Assembly (NCBI GenBank): GCA_037783545.1
Contig: JBBELK010001207.1
Coordinates: 1 to 64,000, forward strand
From: Henricia sp. BOLD:AAB3569
Lineage: Eukaryota > Echinodermata > Asteroidea > Spinulosida > Echinasteridae
Length of the DNA: 64,000 nt
Direction: 5' to 3'
In this document: positions 42,828 through 55,780 of the stretch, piece by piece
Layout of the letters: each line of letters opens with the position of its first letter
Position numbering within the stretch: position 1 is the stretch's first letter
Made by a program: the position numbers and the translations under genes
The notes under the pieces: generated by a model
What the model was told of the DNA's origin: nothing
Database searches by the model: none
What the model saw: only the letters and a program-made list of their open reading frames with translations

Positions 42828-43025
42828 TATCTTTAATGTTGACGCATATTTTCGCAAATGTTGCGCAAAGAAAGGTTGGCATGACTTTTAAATGTTGACA
42901 GACTGTTTGAAACTGCCATACCGTGCTTTTGTTGGCAAGTTTCCAACAGTTTATCAACATTTAAAAGTCATGCCAACCTTTTTTTCTTGCGCAACATTTG
43001 CGAAAATATGCACCAACATTAAATT
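42828..43025. repeat. Foldback repeat
   Basis: Arms of about 88 bp (TTAATGTTGACGCATATTTT... and its inverse) around a short loop near 42918-42934. Non-coding MITE-like hairpin. Confidence 0.75.
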
Positions 43026-43212
43026 ATTAGTTGAATTATTTTTCGCTTTGGCGTGACATAGTATAGACACAGTAATGGCGGATAGCAACCGTTGTCAAGG
43101 CAAGTAAAACCCAAAAATACCCACCTTTAATACAGGAGAAACTGAATAAAAATTGTCCCTTTTTGTAAGGCGACAGTTGATACTACGATTTTTATCACTA
43201 GACATAAGCACA

Positions 43213-43256
43213 TTTGGGGGTTGACCCCCAAAACACCCCCTCTGGATCCGCGCCTG
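43213..43256. repeat. Solitary end of the CAGGCGCGGATCC family
   Basis: CTCTGGATCCGCGCCTG at 43240-43256 preceded by a short C-rich stretch. It matches the right end of 623-876 and 27738-29010. No left end was found nearby, so it is a truncated copy. Confidence 0.6.
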
Positions 43257-43929
43257 CTATAGCGTAATCTGTCCTCTTTACAGAAACAAGTTTTGCAATC
43301 GACATTTCTCATGGAGGGAATTTCAATGATGAGAAATTTGTTTTTAGCTGGGTCTTTGCATTTAAAGGAGCGTTCCAGATTTTCTGGAAATTTGATTTAG
43401 ATCTTACTTAAAAATCATATAAAATAACTCCCAAAATACTATTCAAGACACTAAAGAAAACGAAAAAATTACAAATGTTAAGGTGAAAATTTGAGAGTAA
43501 GTTAACGACTTCACCGTAAATAGTGACACGACCCGATATCGCGCTGTTTCGCTTCCTAGAGTCTGGTTCCCGTCCACATATTCCACATAAGAGAATATAA
43601 GGACAGTATAAAGGGCGCTTCATCTTGATCTGTGATTGGTCGTCTTTGCGCGTGCGCATTGTGTGTTTTATATTTTAAAATTGGCGAAACCCTTTGCTTT
43701 AGGCAATGTACTTTATTTACATTTGGATATGTTCGACACGCAAACAAAAAAATAATAATAACCACGTGACAGATTTCTGCCCGTCATGGCCGCCCTTTAC
43801 CGATCCTTATATTTTCGCGATAAGCAATAGAATCGGGAACCAATCTATTTCGCTTCCATGCCAGCAATAGAAATCGGACTGAAGTTTGCTTTTCTTACTA
43901 TTTTTCATAGTGCTAATAGCTGTAGCATA

Positions 43930-44258
43930 ATTTTCCCCCACCACCCCCACCCCCTACCCCCTACCCCACCCCCTCCCACCCCCCCCCCCCCCACCCACCC
44001 CCACCCACCCACCCCCACGCACCCACCCCCACCCACCCCCCACCCTCACCACCCCACCCCCCACCCCCCCACCCCCCCACCCCACCCCCTCACCCTCACC
44101 ACCCCCCACCACCACCCCCCCCCGAAACCCCCCCCCAACCCCACCCCCACCACCCCCCCGACCCCCCCCACCCCCCCAACCCCCCCGAACCCCCCCCCCC
44201 CCCCCCTCCCCCCCAACCCCCCCGAACCCCACCCCCCCTCCCCCGACCCCCCCGAGGA
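43930..44258. repeat. C-rich simple repeat
   Basis: CCCCACC/CCCCCGAA low-complexity tract. Proline- and glycine-rich frames across it are artefacts. Confidence 0.9.
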
Positions 44259-44508
44259 GAATATAATCATTTTGATTAATTTACGCGTTGATATACTTGC
44301 TACGTTTAATTGCATGTTTTGAAACACTCTTCAAAAAGTCGTTTTGCTTGCGGCATACGAAAGCTTCCAACTGTAGTCAAGTAAGCGTATACCTTCTGAT
44401 AGTCTTTGTCAAAATTAACAGACACTGTGTTATATGATATTTATCATTATCGCCTCGATGGTAAATTTTCACCACTCTGAAATGCTGACGGTCAACCTCA
44501 GAAGCTTC

Positions 44509-47500
44509 TTAAACAGCTTGATTCTCGGTGTCTGGCAAACGCCATTCCAAAGCTCTGTCAGTCCCTTTCATCATGGTGAGATCTCGTGCGTTCACACGAT
44601 ACTTAAACGGAACAAGTCTGTTTAAACCCTTTCTGAAGTCGTGCATCTTCATGCCGTGGTAATTCATCACGGTGGTCAGAGATGGTACGTCATCGAGAGG
44701 TGGTATTCCCTGTCCTCCTGCCATGATATCTGCTTGGAGATAGAGTAGAAATGGGACGGTGTCATTGTAGTACTCTCGAAGGTCATTGTAACCATTCATC
44801 TGCTTGGAAGTGTCCGCAAGGTAAGCACGTATGCTTCGGAAAAACTGTGATTTGTCTCGTAAAAGTGACAGATCTGCTGAGGGCGTGATTTGGACCCAGT
44901 TCATGGTTTCAGTGACAATGGTAGAGAAGCGGTTGTCGCAGTTCAGAAGCGGTTTGAAGGTCTGCAGAAGTCTGGCGATTCCGAGATAGTCTGCAAGATT
45001 GGAAGTAAAGATTCGGTCGTAGTTGGGCATCTTCATTTGTTGGTGGTAACGCGGGAATTCAGTGCAGTTGACCAGGGAGATGTGGATGTGAAGTCTACGC
45101 TGGGAGATTATACGACTGACCTTCTGAAGAAGACTGGTCACATAGTTGTGATACATCACCATCGGAGATGTAGAGGATGAAGTGCTTTCCCTAACTCGCA
45201 GGCAATCCCATGCCATGAAAGGATGCGATGCCACGTCAATGCAGTACACAAATGAATAGTTTTTGGGTTCCAATTGGTACCTCGCCAATTGTTCTGCTCT
45301 ACCTGTCAGCGTTGGATTGTCAAATGGTACTTCTGATCTTTTCACTGTCGCATGAGGTAAAAAAAGTGCGTGCTCAAACCAATCTGCCATGTTCTTGTTA
45401 TCTTCCGGGGACAGTCGTTTGAGGTAAACAGACACGCTTTCTTCGATACTGCTACCTTTAAACAGCTCCTGTCTTTGTTGTCTGAGATGGAGGGAGGATT
45501 TCTTGTCTCTTCGACATTCCAGTGACTGCCATTTCAACCAAACTTGTCCCAGATGTCTCATGTCTTCATCGGAGACAGTCACCAGTCCATGAGTTGCTTT
45601 GATAAGATCCTTGGCCGTCATTTGAGTGAGCTTATCTAAGCTTGTCTTGATCAAGTCATACTCTCTCTTTGGGAGTTGAAGCGAGTACCAAATTGTAGTC
45701 AGACTCGACGCGATGCCTTCAGTTTCTGCAAAGCGAGCCAACGTGAAAAGGAACAGCACGTTTCTTGCCATGACAAATGGGTCAAAGTCATTGAGAGTCA
45801 CATACAGGTTCCCTCGGTACACGGCCGGCAAAGAACTAGCCGTCAAAAATGTGTTGCGTAGGTCTCCACAACCAGCAGATAAGACATGGAAATCCCTTTT
45901 AACCTGTTCTCCAGTTGGCTCTGCATTAGACCATTCATTGTTTGCCAATCTCAAGAAATCCACAGCCATCGTGTTCCCAAAATAGTGAGGCGAATCTCCA
46001 ACTCGCGTATTTTGAGCCAAGCTTGAGTTTCTTGAATTGAGAAGTTTAGACAGTTCTCTCACTGTATCTCGAAAATCATGACATGATGGTTTATGGACTT
46101 TCCAGTTGTTGAGTTGACATTGTCTGCTACAGTACCAGGCACAATGGCATCCTGCACACTAATTCAGACAAAGATAGAAAGGGAAAGCATTATGCTGTTA
46201 CACTTAACACGTAATTTAACACGTAATTCGCTGTAATTTAAACTGTATAGGCCTATCAAACGACTATAGTGTATAGTACAATTTCGGCAAACCAAGAAAA
46301 ACTAAGAAAAATCCTGTTAACTGAAACATCGAATCCATTTCCATCAAGAGTATAATGGTAGATTTTACCCTGTTTAACTCACAGTTTTGCTGCTATTCCT
46401 TTGATGTTTAATTTAACGAAATTTCAGTGAATTTAAATCCACTGAAGATCAGTCACAAGCAAACTGTTTTTTTGTGTAAAAATCTGTTACAATAAAATTG
46501 CTCATTTTTCTTTCGCATTTTTTAAAGAGATCTAAGCTCTGCATTGTTATGGACAAATGTTTTACTGTAAGACAGCAAAATAAATGTTGGTACCCGTCGC
46601 CTGGAATGGTTTTGGACAAATTTTACCTTCCCGTCAATACCTTGTTATTACCAGCACAATTATGGGGTTGATCCTATATCAGCAAGCACTATTACAGAGA
46701 AAATTATTATAAATTCCAGTGACTTTGTTTTCTATTTTTGTTGGGTTGTTTATTTGTTTGTTACATGGTGAAATGTTAACATGGTAAAATTATTTGTTTG
46801 TAATTAACAAAATGATAAAGCGATACCAAACTGTTAGACTCCGCTAGTGATTAGAAACAATAAACAGGAAAGTACGTAGGCCTACATGACCTAATAAATT
46901 TTTCTTTCGTATCCGAAGTCACTAGGGGCCAATTTTATAAAGCTGTTTAGCAGAAAAATTTGCTTAATCCAAAATTTGTTTGCTTTATAAAATGGGTTTT
47001 TAGTCAAAATCTTCTATGATGTGCATTACAATTGACTGATGTTCTGCTATTATTGCTAAGAACACAAGTTGACATACAATTTTGACTATTAACCCATTTT
47101 TATAAAGCAAACAAATGTTGGATTAAGCAAATTTTTCTGCTAAACAGCTTTATGAAATTGGCCGCAGGTGACAGGTACTCGTTTGGTATACATACGCATG
47201 CAGTTGGTTTAGATTTGTGCATATGAGCATACAGTACACTGGTCCGGACCGTATAAAGGCCACATCATTTGCAGATGAAACTTTTTAACAACATTTCATA
47301 ACACATAATTTCAGCCACATAGTTTTTGTGTTGAATAGCCTAAATGGTAAAACAAAATCGTTTCCAAACGATTTTTTTTAAAGCACCTTCAATGGGATAT
47401 TTCTCCCATGCAAAATGGTACAATTTTACACGGGAAAATCGTGTTTGTTACCATGCATTGTTATCAACAATGGCAAGTTTGTGGAACGGTCTTGGCTATA

Positions 47501-47787
47501 ACGCTGTCATCTATTAATTCAAAGGCTGGAAACATTGTTTACATTCAGAAAAATGTAAAATGAGTACATAAATATACCTCTTTGACGTTTGAGGCTGTAC
47601 TACCACACGTGGTACATGTACATGTTTTAGGCCTAAACAGTTGGCACTCAACACACCCGTGTCGAACTCTATCCGATCTTTGGCACGATGTAGTGCAGTA
47701 CTTGGCAATGGTGCACACCTCACAAGGAACTGAAGATTGTGGCAAAGGTTTCTCACAGCGCCAACAGTGTCCTGGCTCAACATCCAT
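44509..47787 (-). CDS. Double MYND-finger/DUF4470 protein, intact copy
   Basis: Two exons are visible, 47787-47578 and 46158-44509, giving about 619 residues. The junction is GAG|GTATAT to TTAG|TGT, in phase 0. Exon 1 encodes a full MYND finger (CWRC, CEVC, YCTTSCQ, HGCVEC) and the CTTC that opens a second finger. Exon 2 completes it (CAGCHCAWYCSRQCQ, HKPSC), then enters the DUF4470 region (YFGNTMAVDFLRLANNEWSN, VLSAGCGDLRNTF) and a long uncharacterised C-terminal part. MYND fingers bind proline-rich partners; the role of DUF4470 proteins is unclear. I chose the ATG at 47787 because the upstream in-frame reading starts with GTG. An earlier exon cannot be excluded. Confidence 0.85.
46159..47577 (-). 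other. Intron of the intact MYND/DUF4470 gene
   Basis: Non-coding. Holds the foldback MITE at 46925-47165; the left gene copy lacks it, so it arrived after the duplication. Confidence 0.65.
46925..47165. repeat. CCAATTTTATAAAGCTG foldback MITE
   Basis: Arms GGGGCCAATTTTATAAAGCT... and the inverse ...AGCTTTATGAAATTGGCC, about 75 bp each. This repeat style is familiar from echinoderm and other marine invertebrate genomes. Confidence 0.75.
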
Positions 47788-47894
47788 TGTACATGTATGT
47801 GCTTCCGAACCTGGAATAGACGCACACACACATACACCGACTTAATAGATTCCAATCCAGCCGCATGTATAAACCTTGGTTTTACCTATTGGGG

Positions 47895-48190
47895 CAACAG
47901 TTTTTGCGTAAAAAAGCTATGTTAGGGCGACACGGTCTATTAGGGCGACAATTTGGTGTCGCCCTAATATTTTGGAGGTTAAAAACCATTTGTTTTAGGT
48001 CAAAAACCATTTTTTTAAGGTCAAAAATCATTTTTATTAGGTCTAGAATTTTTCTTAGGTCTGGAACAATTTTTGGAAGCTTTGGGTGGAGAAATTTGGT
48101 GTCAATTTGAGTGATTCTTGCCGAAATTTCGGTGGTCGCCGGGGAAAGGTTTCCCGTAATGTCGCCCGTTTACAGCATTCAGGGTTATTA
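47895..48190 (+). repeat. Dispersed GGGCGAC repeat, copy C
   Basis: Third copy, inserted in the right duplicated segment at a site that is uninterrupted in the left segment (near 4115). Confidence 0.65.
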
Positions 48191-48399
48191 TTATGATTAT
48201 TATAATTAGCCTATATATATAGTAATCGCTGCAGTCATTATTCTTGGTGTAACTCATGTAATATGTATAGATAAAATTTGTACAAACGTTCAAATTGTCT
48301 TGAAAGATATCTAAACTGTCAAAAAAGTAATGATGACATCATCAGCCACCAAGTTATAATACAAATTTCAGTAAAATGTTTTCAAGAAATGTTTTATGA

Positions 48400-49850
48400 A
48401 CAAATTTAAACCATAATTATGACTGTACGTGTTATGATAAAATACAGCAGGGTGTCCTTAAAAGTATACCCATTTTTAATTCATATTATCGCAAAACTAC
48501 TTAATATTTTGGAAAGAGACAAACGTATGTGAAAGGTTGGGATGTCCTCTGTCCAGTGGTATTATGTTTATCAATCACTTGTGTGTGATACTGATAGTGC
48601 TCGCGTTTTATGGCCTGATCCAGAGTCCACGTTTGAGCAAGCCGAACATCTCGTGCATGTTTGTTTTCAAACAACTTATCAAACATTTAAAATACCCCTC
48701 GTTGAAATTGTGTATCGCACTGAGCACCCACATTTTTTGCTGCAAATCAGAAACGGTAGCACGCTATCACACACACAACGCCGAGGGTGATCGCAACGGT
48801 ATGATAAAGGTATACAACTTACACCTCTCTCATTACTTCTACTTTACATGTACGTACTACTCAAATCCACAGCACAGTTTGTGCCTCAGTTTACTGCTTC
48901 ACCGTTCTGTTGCAATGACTGGTCAGCTCAGTTATATCACTCTTTCCACTGTATGCTGGGCATATTTATGCAATTCAAATTATAGAATGACATTATCGAC
49001 ATGTTCTAATGTTTATAAATAGCACGAGAATACTGCTGGTAGGCCTAGTTTATAACCGACAGTTGCATACTATCGCCACATGGTTCTTTCTTGTATAGGG
49101 GGTGGCCAAGTGAGGGCGCTGAACGCATAATATTTCAGTGGGGGTGTGGGATGTTGCAACGAGGTGTGTAGTAGACTGGTTCCCGTCCAAATATTCCACA
49201 CAGGAGAATATAAGGACAGGTAAAGGGCGCTTCATCTTGATCTGTAATTGGTCGTTTTTGCGCGTGCGCATTGTGTTTTTTATATTTAAAAATTGGCTAA
49301 GCCGTTTGCTTTAGGCAATGTACTTTATTTACATAATTGTATATGTTCGACACGCACGGCCAAGTTACAAATGTCAATGCAAAATCTGCTCACTTACTAA
49401 AACAATAAAGAAATAATAATAACCACGTGACGGGCAGAATTCTGCCCGTCATGGCTGCCCTTTACCGATCCCTATATTTTCGCAATAAGCGAACCGATCT
49501 ATAGGGATCGGGAACCAATCTAGGTGTGTAGTAGCAATAATCTGTCCGTACATATTTTATTAGACAATAACCGTGTGAGTTTGACAATAACTGTGTCGGT
49601 TTGACAGGGAAGACAACTTCTGGAGATGGTGACAGTTTTTTTGTAGAGAAGCGGCGTGCGCACATCCTCCACGCCTCCCTTGACTATGCCGCTGATAATT
49701 AGCAAATAATCAGTCAATCATTAGGCAATGCCAAACCAGTATTTCCACCCTCTCCACTCCCCATAATTTAATATTGCAAGAGACGTTATGTTCAGAATCC
49801 CGAGTATGGTAACGATGTGACCCAACTCTAAACATAATAACCCCAAGGCG
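48400..49850. other. Host non-coding stretch of copy 2
   Basis: Mirrors the non-coding part of copy 1 (40030 onward). No domain-bearing frame was recognised. Confidence 0.4.
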
Positions 49851-49853
49851 TAA

Positions 49854-49963
49854 TATAGACCGTATCGTATAGCTGACATCTTGTGGGACAGTTTCTGAAC
49901 ATTTTGTGCTTACATTGTTGATCAATTTATACAATAAATATTGCCTATTCGATACAGTCTATA
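49854..49963. repeat. TAGACCGTATCG MITE, copy 2
   Basis: Shorter copy with termini TATAGACCGTATCG and CGATACAGTCTATA. Confidence 0.6.
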
Positions 49964-50796
49964 GTCCGGTTGTTTTGTCATGCCGTAAAGAAGCATTTAA
50001 ATAAATAGTTTTTCTAGCTCTCCCTGATATAATGTTACTGGATATTGTAAAGACACTGCAGTACCTACCTTTAATACAGGAGGAACTGACTGGAAATTGT
50101 CCCTTCTGACTCATATCTGTTGCAAGGTGGCAGTTGATACTACGATTTTTATCACTAGACATAAGCACGAAGGACATGGTATTTTTAACATAAATTATAA
50201 TACAGTCATGCATATAGAAATGCCAGCTAGCAGTAGCTAGCACCCGCCACCCGGACATCATTCGATTTTAAAGTCATTACATTATTCTGCAGTGAGTAAA
50301 CACCACATGATTTTTTTCCGTTTAAAATAGTACCGGTACCTAATTTGTAGGATAAATTGCCAACTAAATGTGATTTATTTTTGCAATTGTTTTTTTTTAT
50401 ACCATTCATCAACACAAAAGCCATGCATGGATTTTGAAGGTTTTAATTTTTTTTTTTTAGTATTACTGTATTTATGTGGCTGAAATTTCTACAAGGCAGT
50501 TTATCAACATTTATATTGTATAAATGTTGTTGTTTCTGTTTTGAAACGTTTTCTAATCACGTAGTCTAATCATAGCAAAGGCATGGAGCTGCGTATTTCG
50601 TGACACGAATTTGGCGGGCGCGCATTGCTGACGAGTCTGTGCCTTTAACATCGTCACAGAAACAAGTTTTGCAATCGACATTTCACATGGATGGAATTCC
50701 CATGATGAGAAATCTGTTTTTAGCTGGGTCTTTGCATTTAATTTGTTTGCCAGCTGTCACGGAATATATTGTCGAGTGTAGCGTGCAGTATATCCT

Positions 50797-50958
50797 TTAG
50801 TCAAGGCGTCCGTGGCGAGGTTTGTTTTGTGCACGGTTTTGCTAGCGCTTGAGGAAAGACTAAACATTCATACTGCAGACTGGCGGAGTCTGTGCGTGCT
50901 AGTCTTTCCTCAAGCGTTGGTAAAACAAACTGCGCGCAAAATATAACTCGCCACGGCC
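50797..50958. repeat. Hairpin repeat
   Basis: GCGCTTGAGGAAAGACTA and TAGTCTTTCCTCAAGCG face each other, with further outer pairing (GGCGAGG.. and ..CTCGCCACGG). Non-coding. Confidence 0.65.
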
Positions 50959-51129
50959 GCTAGGCCAGGCCGTACGCAGTATGTACGCAGCCAGTGTGTT
51001 GCCGTACGGGTATTATTACTACGGAAGTCGTTATCTCACAGTGGCTCGTTTTGATGCCGTGTGCAGTTTGCATGCGCTAGTACAGCAAAAAAACCTGGAG
51101 ACGGCCTTCTTTAATTCTACTAAGCCTGC

Positions 51130-51570
51130 ATGCATGAAGGTTCAAAAGTGGACATCTGCTGTTCTGCTATATAAAAATTAAGTGGTTGAACGTTTTCGCA
51201 AAATGTACATTTTCTACTTTTCTCCAGATTCCCTACAAGATCAGAACAGCAGATTAAACGTTTTGCCAAAATGCATTTTCTACTTTTCTGTTTTTTCGTT
51301 TTGCTAGCAGAAAAGCAGTTTTACTTTCATCATATATGGCAGGTTCAAAAGTGGACATCTGCATTTTTGGCTATTAGAATTGAATAAGGAGATTGAACGG
51401 TATTGTTAAATGCATTTTCTACTTTTCTGCTTAAACCGACAAGGCGGATTAAACGTTTGTGACACGGCGGTTCAAGAGTGGACATCTACTTTTCTGCTAT
51501 ACCCGAAAGGCGATTGAACGGACGTCGTTGTGCAGAGTGGTTCAAAAGTAGTCATCTGCTTTTTTGCTGC
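51130..51570. repeat. Degenerate long-period tandem repeat
   Basis: The phrases GGTTCAAAAGTGGACATCTGC, GATTGAACG and ATGCATTTTCTACTTTTCTG recur in the same order about four times with a period near 100 bp. Confidence 0.6.
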
Positions 51571-51592
51571 TAAAACTGATACATGTGTGTGG

Positions 51593-51741
51593 TATAGACC
51601 GTATCGAATAGCCGCCATCTTGTGGGGCACTTTCTTTGTTTATTGAGGACATGCATGGTTGCACATATTGTCTTCATATTGTTGAACAGTTTAGGTAACA
51701 AAAGGTGCCCCACAAGATGGCAGCTATTCGATACGGTATAT
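51593..51741. repeat. TAGACCGTATCG MITE, copy 3
   Basis: Best-preserved copy: TATAGACCGTATCGAATAGC with CCATCTTGTGGGGCA, and their inverses at the right end. Confidence 0.7.
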
Positions 51742-51749
51742 ACACTGTA

Positions 51750-53040
51750 AAAACACTTAGTCAAATTTGACCAGAAATTAGTCAAAACACTGCACCCAGA
51801 AAACCTAGTTACCGATAAATGACTAGAAATATAGTTACAACAGGTAATCTGACTCCGCCTGGTACCCGGTAGTTGTTTTAACTAGATATCTATTTTTAAA
51901 AAACAATGTTTTTAGAATGGAGTAATTATTTATTTATTATTATTTATTTATGTTTTACTGTGGTTAGGCTACACGTGTCACAAAGGAAAATATGAGGGTA
52001 TAAATACCCTCATAATTTAGGTATTATTTTATCATTATGATATTATAGTTAATATAGCCATGTACCTTTAAGTTTATATATTTCATATTTGTTTGGAAAC
52101 AGCCTCAGCATTCGTACGTTAGTATAGGTAGGCGTAATAAGGCAGTGGATTTTTCTTAAGCCTTGCGTGATTTACATGAATAGCGTCTTTCTCGCACACA
52201 ATATTAAACTGATGACCAGACCAAAATTAATGTAACGTGACCGGCCGGGTGCACAATGCAAGCACAGAATCAATACCGTGTTCACCGTGGGAGAGAATGA
52301 CAATTAAAGCAATCGGACTGTCGGATGCTAGGCATTGGCGTGCACACGTAGCAACAACTGCATAGTACACGTATGTGGACTTCCTAAACTGCACCTCCAT
52401 AAATTTGATAGTGAAGAATTTGGAGCCCCAGCCACAGTAAACGTTACACACGCAAATAGCTAATTTCCTTTTTAAAACAAAAACCAAAACACGCGGGGAT
52501 CAAGTAACTAAAGGTAGAACTTGCGAGACTCTTAGTGGCAGCATTCATGTATCATCAACCCGTGCCCGAATGACACTGTCTAAATGTAGCACACCATTGA
52601 TTCATGTGTACACAATTTAGGACGCGACTATAAATTCGGACGCAGCCTTGCATGATGAACGGAAAAGAACGTAATGTTGTATATTAACAAAATAGACGAA
52701 TTTGAAGCCGAGGCTCTTCGATCGAGTCAACTCGGCAGTACGCATGCGCTCAAGTACAGTATTGTACAGGACTGAGGGTGTACGTGTATTCGTTCGGAGT
52801 GGCATGTAGGACTGATTGTGCATTCACGTGCGTACATTAGTTCTTTTGCGGGTTTAATAATACAAAGAGGCTCTTCGTGTTGAGCTACGTAAGTGCGCAG
52901 ATCGGTCTCAAATTGGTTGAATCGGGATTCGTCTATTACAGGTAGTTTGCCTGATATGTTATCTAATGGCAGCACCGAATGGAAAAACCCACCAATTATT
53001 GGGGTACTGCTGGTTGTGTTATGAATACAACGAAGAACAT
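51750..53040. other. Host intergenic stretch
   Basis: No gene recognised. AT-rich, with no repeat structure that I could define. Confidence 0.4.
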
Positions 53041-53044
53041 TAAA

Positions 53045-53212
53045 GCGGGCCTCCCACTGTGCGATTTTTTTGCCACGAATTTCCAACGATTATGTACGAT
53101 TTGGTGAGATTACCAAAGACTGTCTATAGACTCTTATATATACAATCGTACCAAATCACACCTAATCGTAGGAAATTCGTGGAAAAAATCGCACAGTGGA
53201 AGGCCCACTTTA
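53045..53212. repeat. Foldback MITE
   Basis: CCCACTGTGCGATTTTTT and CCACGAATTTCC have their inverses at the right end (AAAAATCGCACAGTGG). Arms of about 65 bp surround a short centre. Confidence 0.7.
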
Positions 53213-53730
53213 GAGTATCCGTATTGAGGTTTTTTTTCTTACAAAATGTTCTCTGAATGATCAAATTGATGTAAAAGTTATTGTATGTTTATATTACGTA
53301 ATTCTCAGCGTTAACAGAAATTACAAATCCAGTCTGCAGGGGCCATGTTTAACGTTGAAGAAGCGTGACCAGATTTGTAAAAAAAATTAATTTCGTTCTA
53401 ATCTAACAATCATATAAAATACCACGCCAAAATACTATCCATGGGGAAAAACAGGAAATTTGCAATCTCCAACTTGGATGTGGAAGCAAAACGGTTGGTG
53501 CAATCACTACATGCTTTATGTAACCGGATAAATTAGTTTACTAAACTTTGGTGGATTTTTGATGATATCCCTATATAGCTGGAAATATACTGATTAAGGG
53601 CGCCAAATTTCAGAATTTATAAGGAGAAAAATATGATGGATGATATGGTATCAAAATCTGAACCCATGGGAAAAATGTGGTTGTGGGGTGGGTCAGAAAT
53701 GTGATCTGGTCACGCTCTTTTAATAACCAC
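53213..53730. other. Downstream flank of the BHMT-like gene
   Basis: 3' untranslated or intergenic sequence. No confident polyadenylation site was assigned. Confidence 0.35.
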
Positions 53731-55448
53731 CTAAGCGTTGAATTGCTTCCCTTCACCGGTCGTAAATCGAGTGGACAGCTTGGCGTCGTTTCCGTAGATG
53801 TAATGCTTGGATATGTCAGCCGAGTAGCGCGAGGCCGGCACGGTGCGGCCGAGGCTTTCGCACAGTGCCCGGGTGTAGTGGCTTTCGTTTCCGCAGCAAA
53901 TCCCCACAACCTGTACGCCAAGCTCCTTGCAACGTTTGCCGAAATCTGTGATGTCTGACCGACTGCAGAGAACCGCGTCCAGGTCAAGTGGGAAGAGAAG
54001 TTTTCCTGCAGAAAACATGCAACGGGAAACGTTTATACATGTATACTGAAACGCAAAAGAAACTTACCACTTGTTTAAAATGTAATGAAATTGTAACAGT
54101 TCAAAATAAAACAAACCAACGATTGCTTATTGAAACATTGGCATTTTATTGATGACATGTCAAGTTTTTGACCAAGATACACCATCTCATCAGTTTGTTC
54201 TACAGTAAAGAACAGAAGATGGTGCAATGTCAGTCCCCTTTCAATAGCGTGTGTGGCCACCGTTGATTTGGATACAGGCAGTGCATCGTCGGCGCATACT
54301 GCCTACCAGTCTTTGGATGGATTGCTGCTGGATTCTGTCCCATTCAGTCCTCAATGTCTGCAGCATGCCCAGGGCACGCTGCCGTTGATCCCCCGACAAT
54401 CGTGGCATGTTACTTGAAATGCCCATTTTGCACTGGCCTTTTTAAAGCCAACATGAAGACATCACGAGCAGTTCATTACAATCATCCCATACCCCTTGGC
54501 TAATCACCGACAGTCAAAACAGCTGTTCAACAGCTGTGCCATGAAGTGACCATTGAAGGTTCAAGTGACCTTCAGACACCGTTTGGTCTGACAGTGAGGA
54601 CACTATTGTCCACAAATAAGTTCACACATTACTACACGCAGTGTTATTGTTGCTATTTAAAGGATTAAAAAGGTGGTAAGTTTCTTTTGCGTTTCAGTTG
54701 GCCTATATATACATGTACAGGGTGTTTAAAAAAAGGTAATCCAACTTTGAACGGTTGTTTTGAGCAGACTATACGTTTGTCAGTAAAAAGCATTGCAGCA
54801 TCGTAAGCAGAGGGTATGGGCTTTGCAATGATGCCTTGGTTACTTTCCTAGGATCACTGCCATGATGTGTACGTTAAATGTAACCAGACAATTGGTTTTA
54901 TTAAACGGGTATTTGGTAACTGCAATCGTGACATTTTAACTAAACTTTACACTTTATTAGTGCGGTCTAAAACTTATTATTGTTACTCAGTATGGGATCC
55001 ATACAGGTCTATCATTCAAAAATCATTGAACGAATTCAGAACAGAGTCGCTAGACTAATTTGCAAAGACTGGCAGTCAAGTTACTCATCACTCCTAACAA
55101 ATCTTCAGTGGACTTCTCTACAAACACGACGGACCCATTTTAGATTAAATATGTGCTATACAATTTTAAATAAAATCATTGATATTAACACTTTGAACAA
55201 GTTTCAACCAGCTACAAGAGTTGGTCGTCACGATCACACATTAAAACTTAACGTTGCCTTTGCTAGGACAGACCCATTAAAGTTTTCCTTTATTCGCACT
55301 GCCAATGACTGGAACAATTTACCAAACAGCGTGGTTCAGAGTCCTCTTTAAATGTTTTTAAATATGCGCTAACTAACCACTTACTTCAAAGTATGATCCA
55401 CTGAGCAACTTAGAACCTCATTAGTCCATGGGCTACCAACCGAAACCC

Positions 55449-55482
<34 letters not shown>

Positions 55483-55749
55483 GGGATTTTTGGAGACCAC
55501 TTTTTCTGGGTAGCCGATAGTGTACCATTGCAATATCTGCTTGTTTGCAAAATTAATACTGGTGGAATAAGGAGTTAGGGGGGAGGGGCAAATTTCCCCC
55601 TTAAAATCACTAAAAACCTATTTGTGCTGTTATGCAAGCACAGACTTACATCACATGTATGTATTTTGGTTCTAAGTGTCACCCCATAATGGTTTTAGTA
55701 CCTGGCAAATGGTCTGGGGATAAAATATTGGTATTTGAGGTCTTTCTTA

Positions 55750-55780
<31 letters not shown>

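Larger units (their letters stand above)
40015..43830. repeat. Segmental duplication, copy 1 (right part)
   Basis: From about 40015 the sequence resumes the match to the right copy (48400 onward): GCAGCAGGGTGTCCTTAAAA at 40064 and its near match at 48447, then further stretches up to about 43830 (parallel to 49515). The order is partly shuffled by later insertions. No gene was recognised in this stretch. Confidence 0.6.
44270..50760. repeat. Segmental duplication, copy 2
   Basis: Parallels 1055-4296 followed by 40015-43830. It carries the intact MYND/DUF4470 gene and its flank, and has its own private insertions (repeat C at 47895-48190, and the foldback at 46925-47165 in the intron). Confidence 0.7.

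Noticed and set aside
51130..51570. CRISPR-like array
   Set aside because: Repeats are degenerate with irregular spacing, and the DNA is animal.
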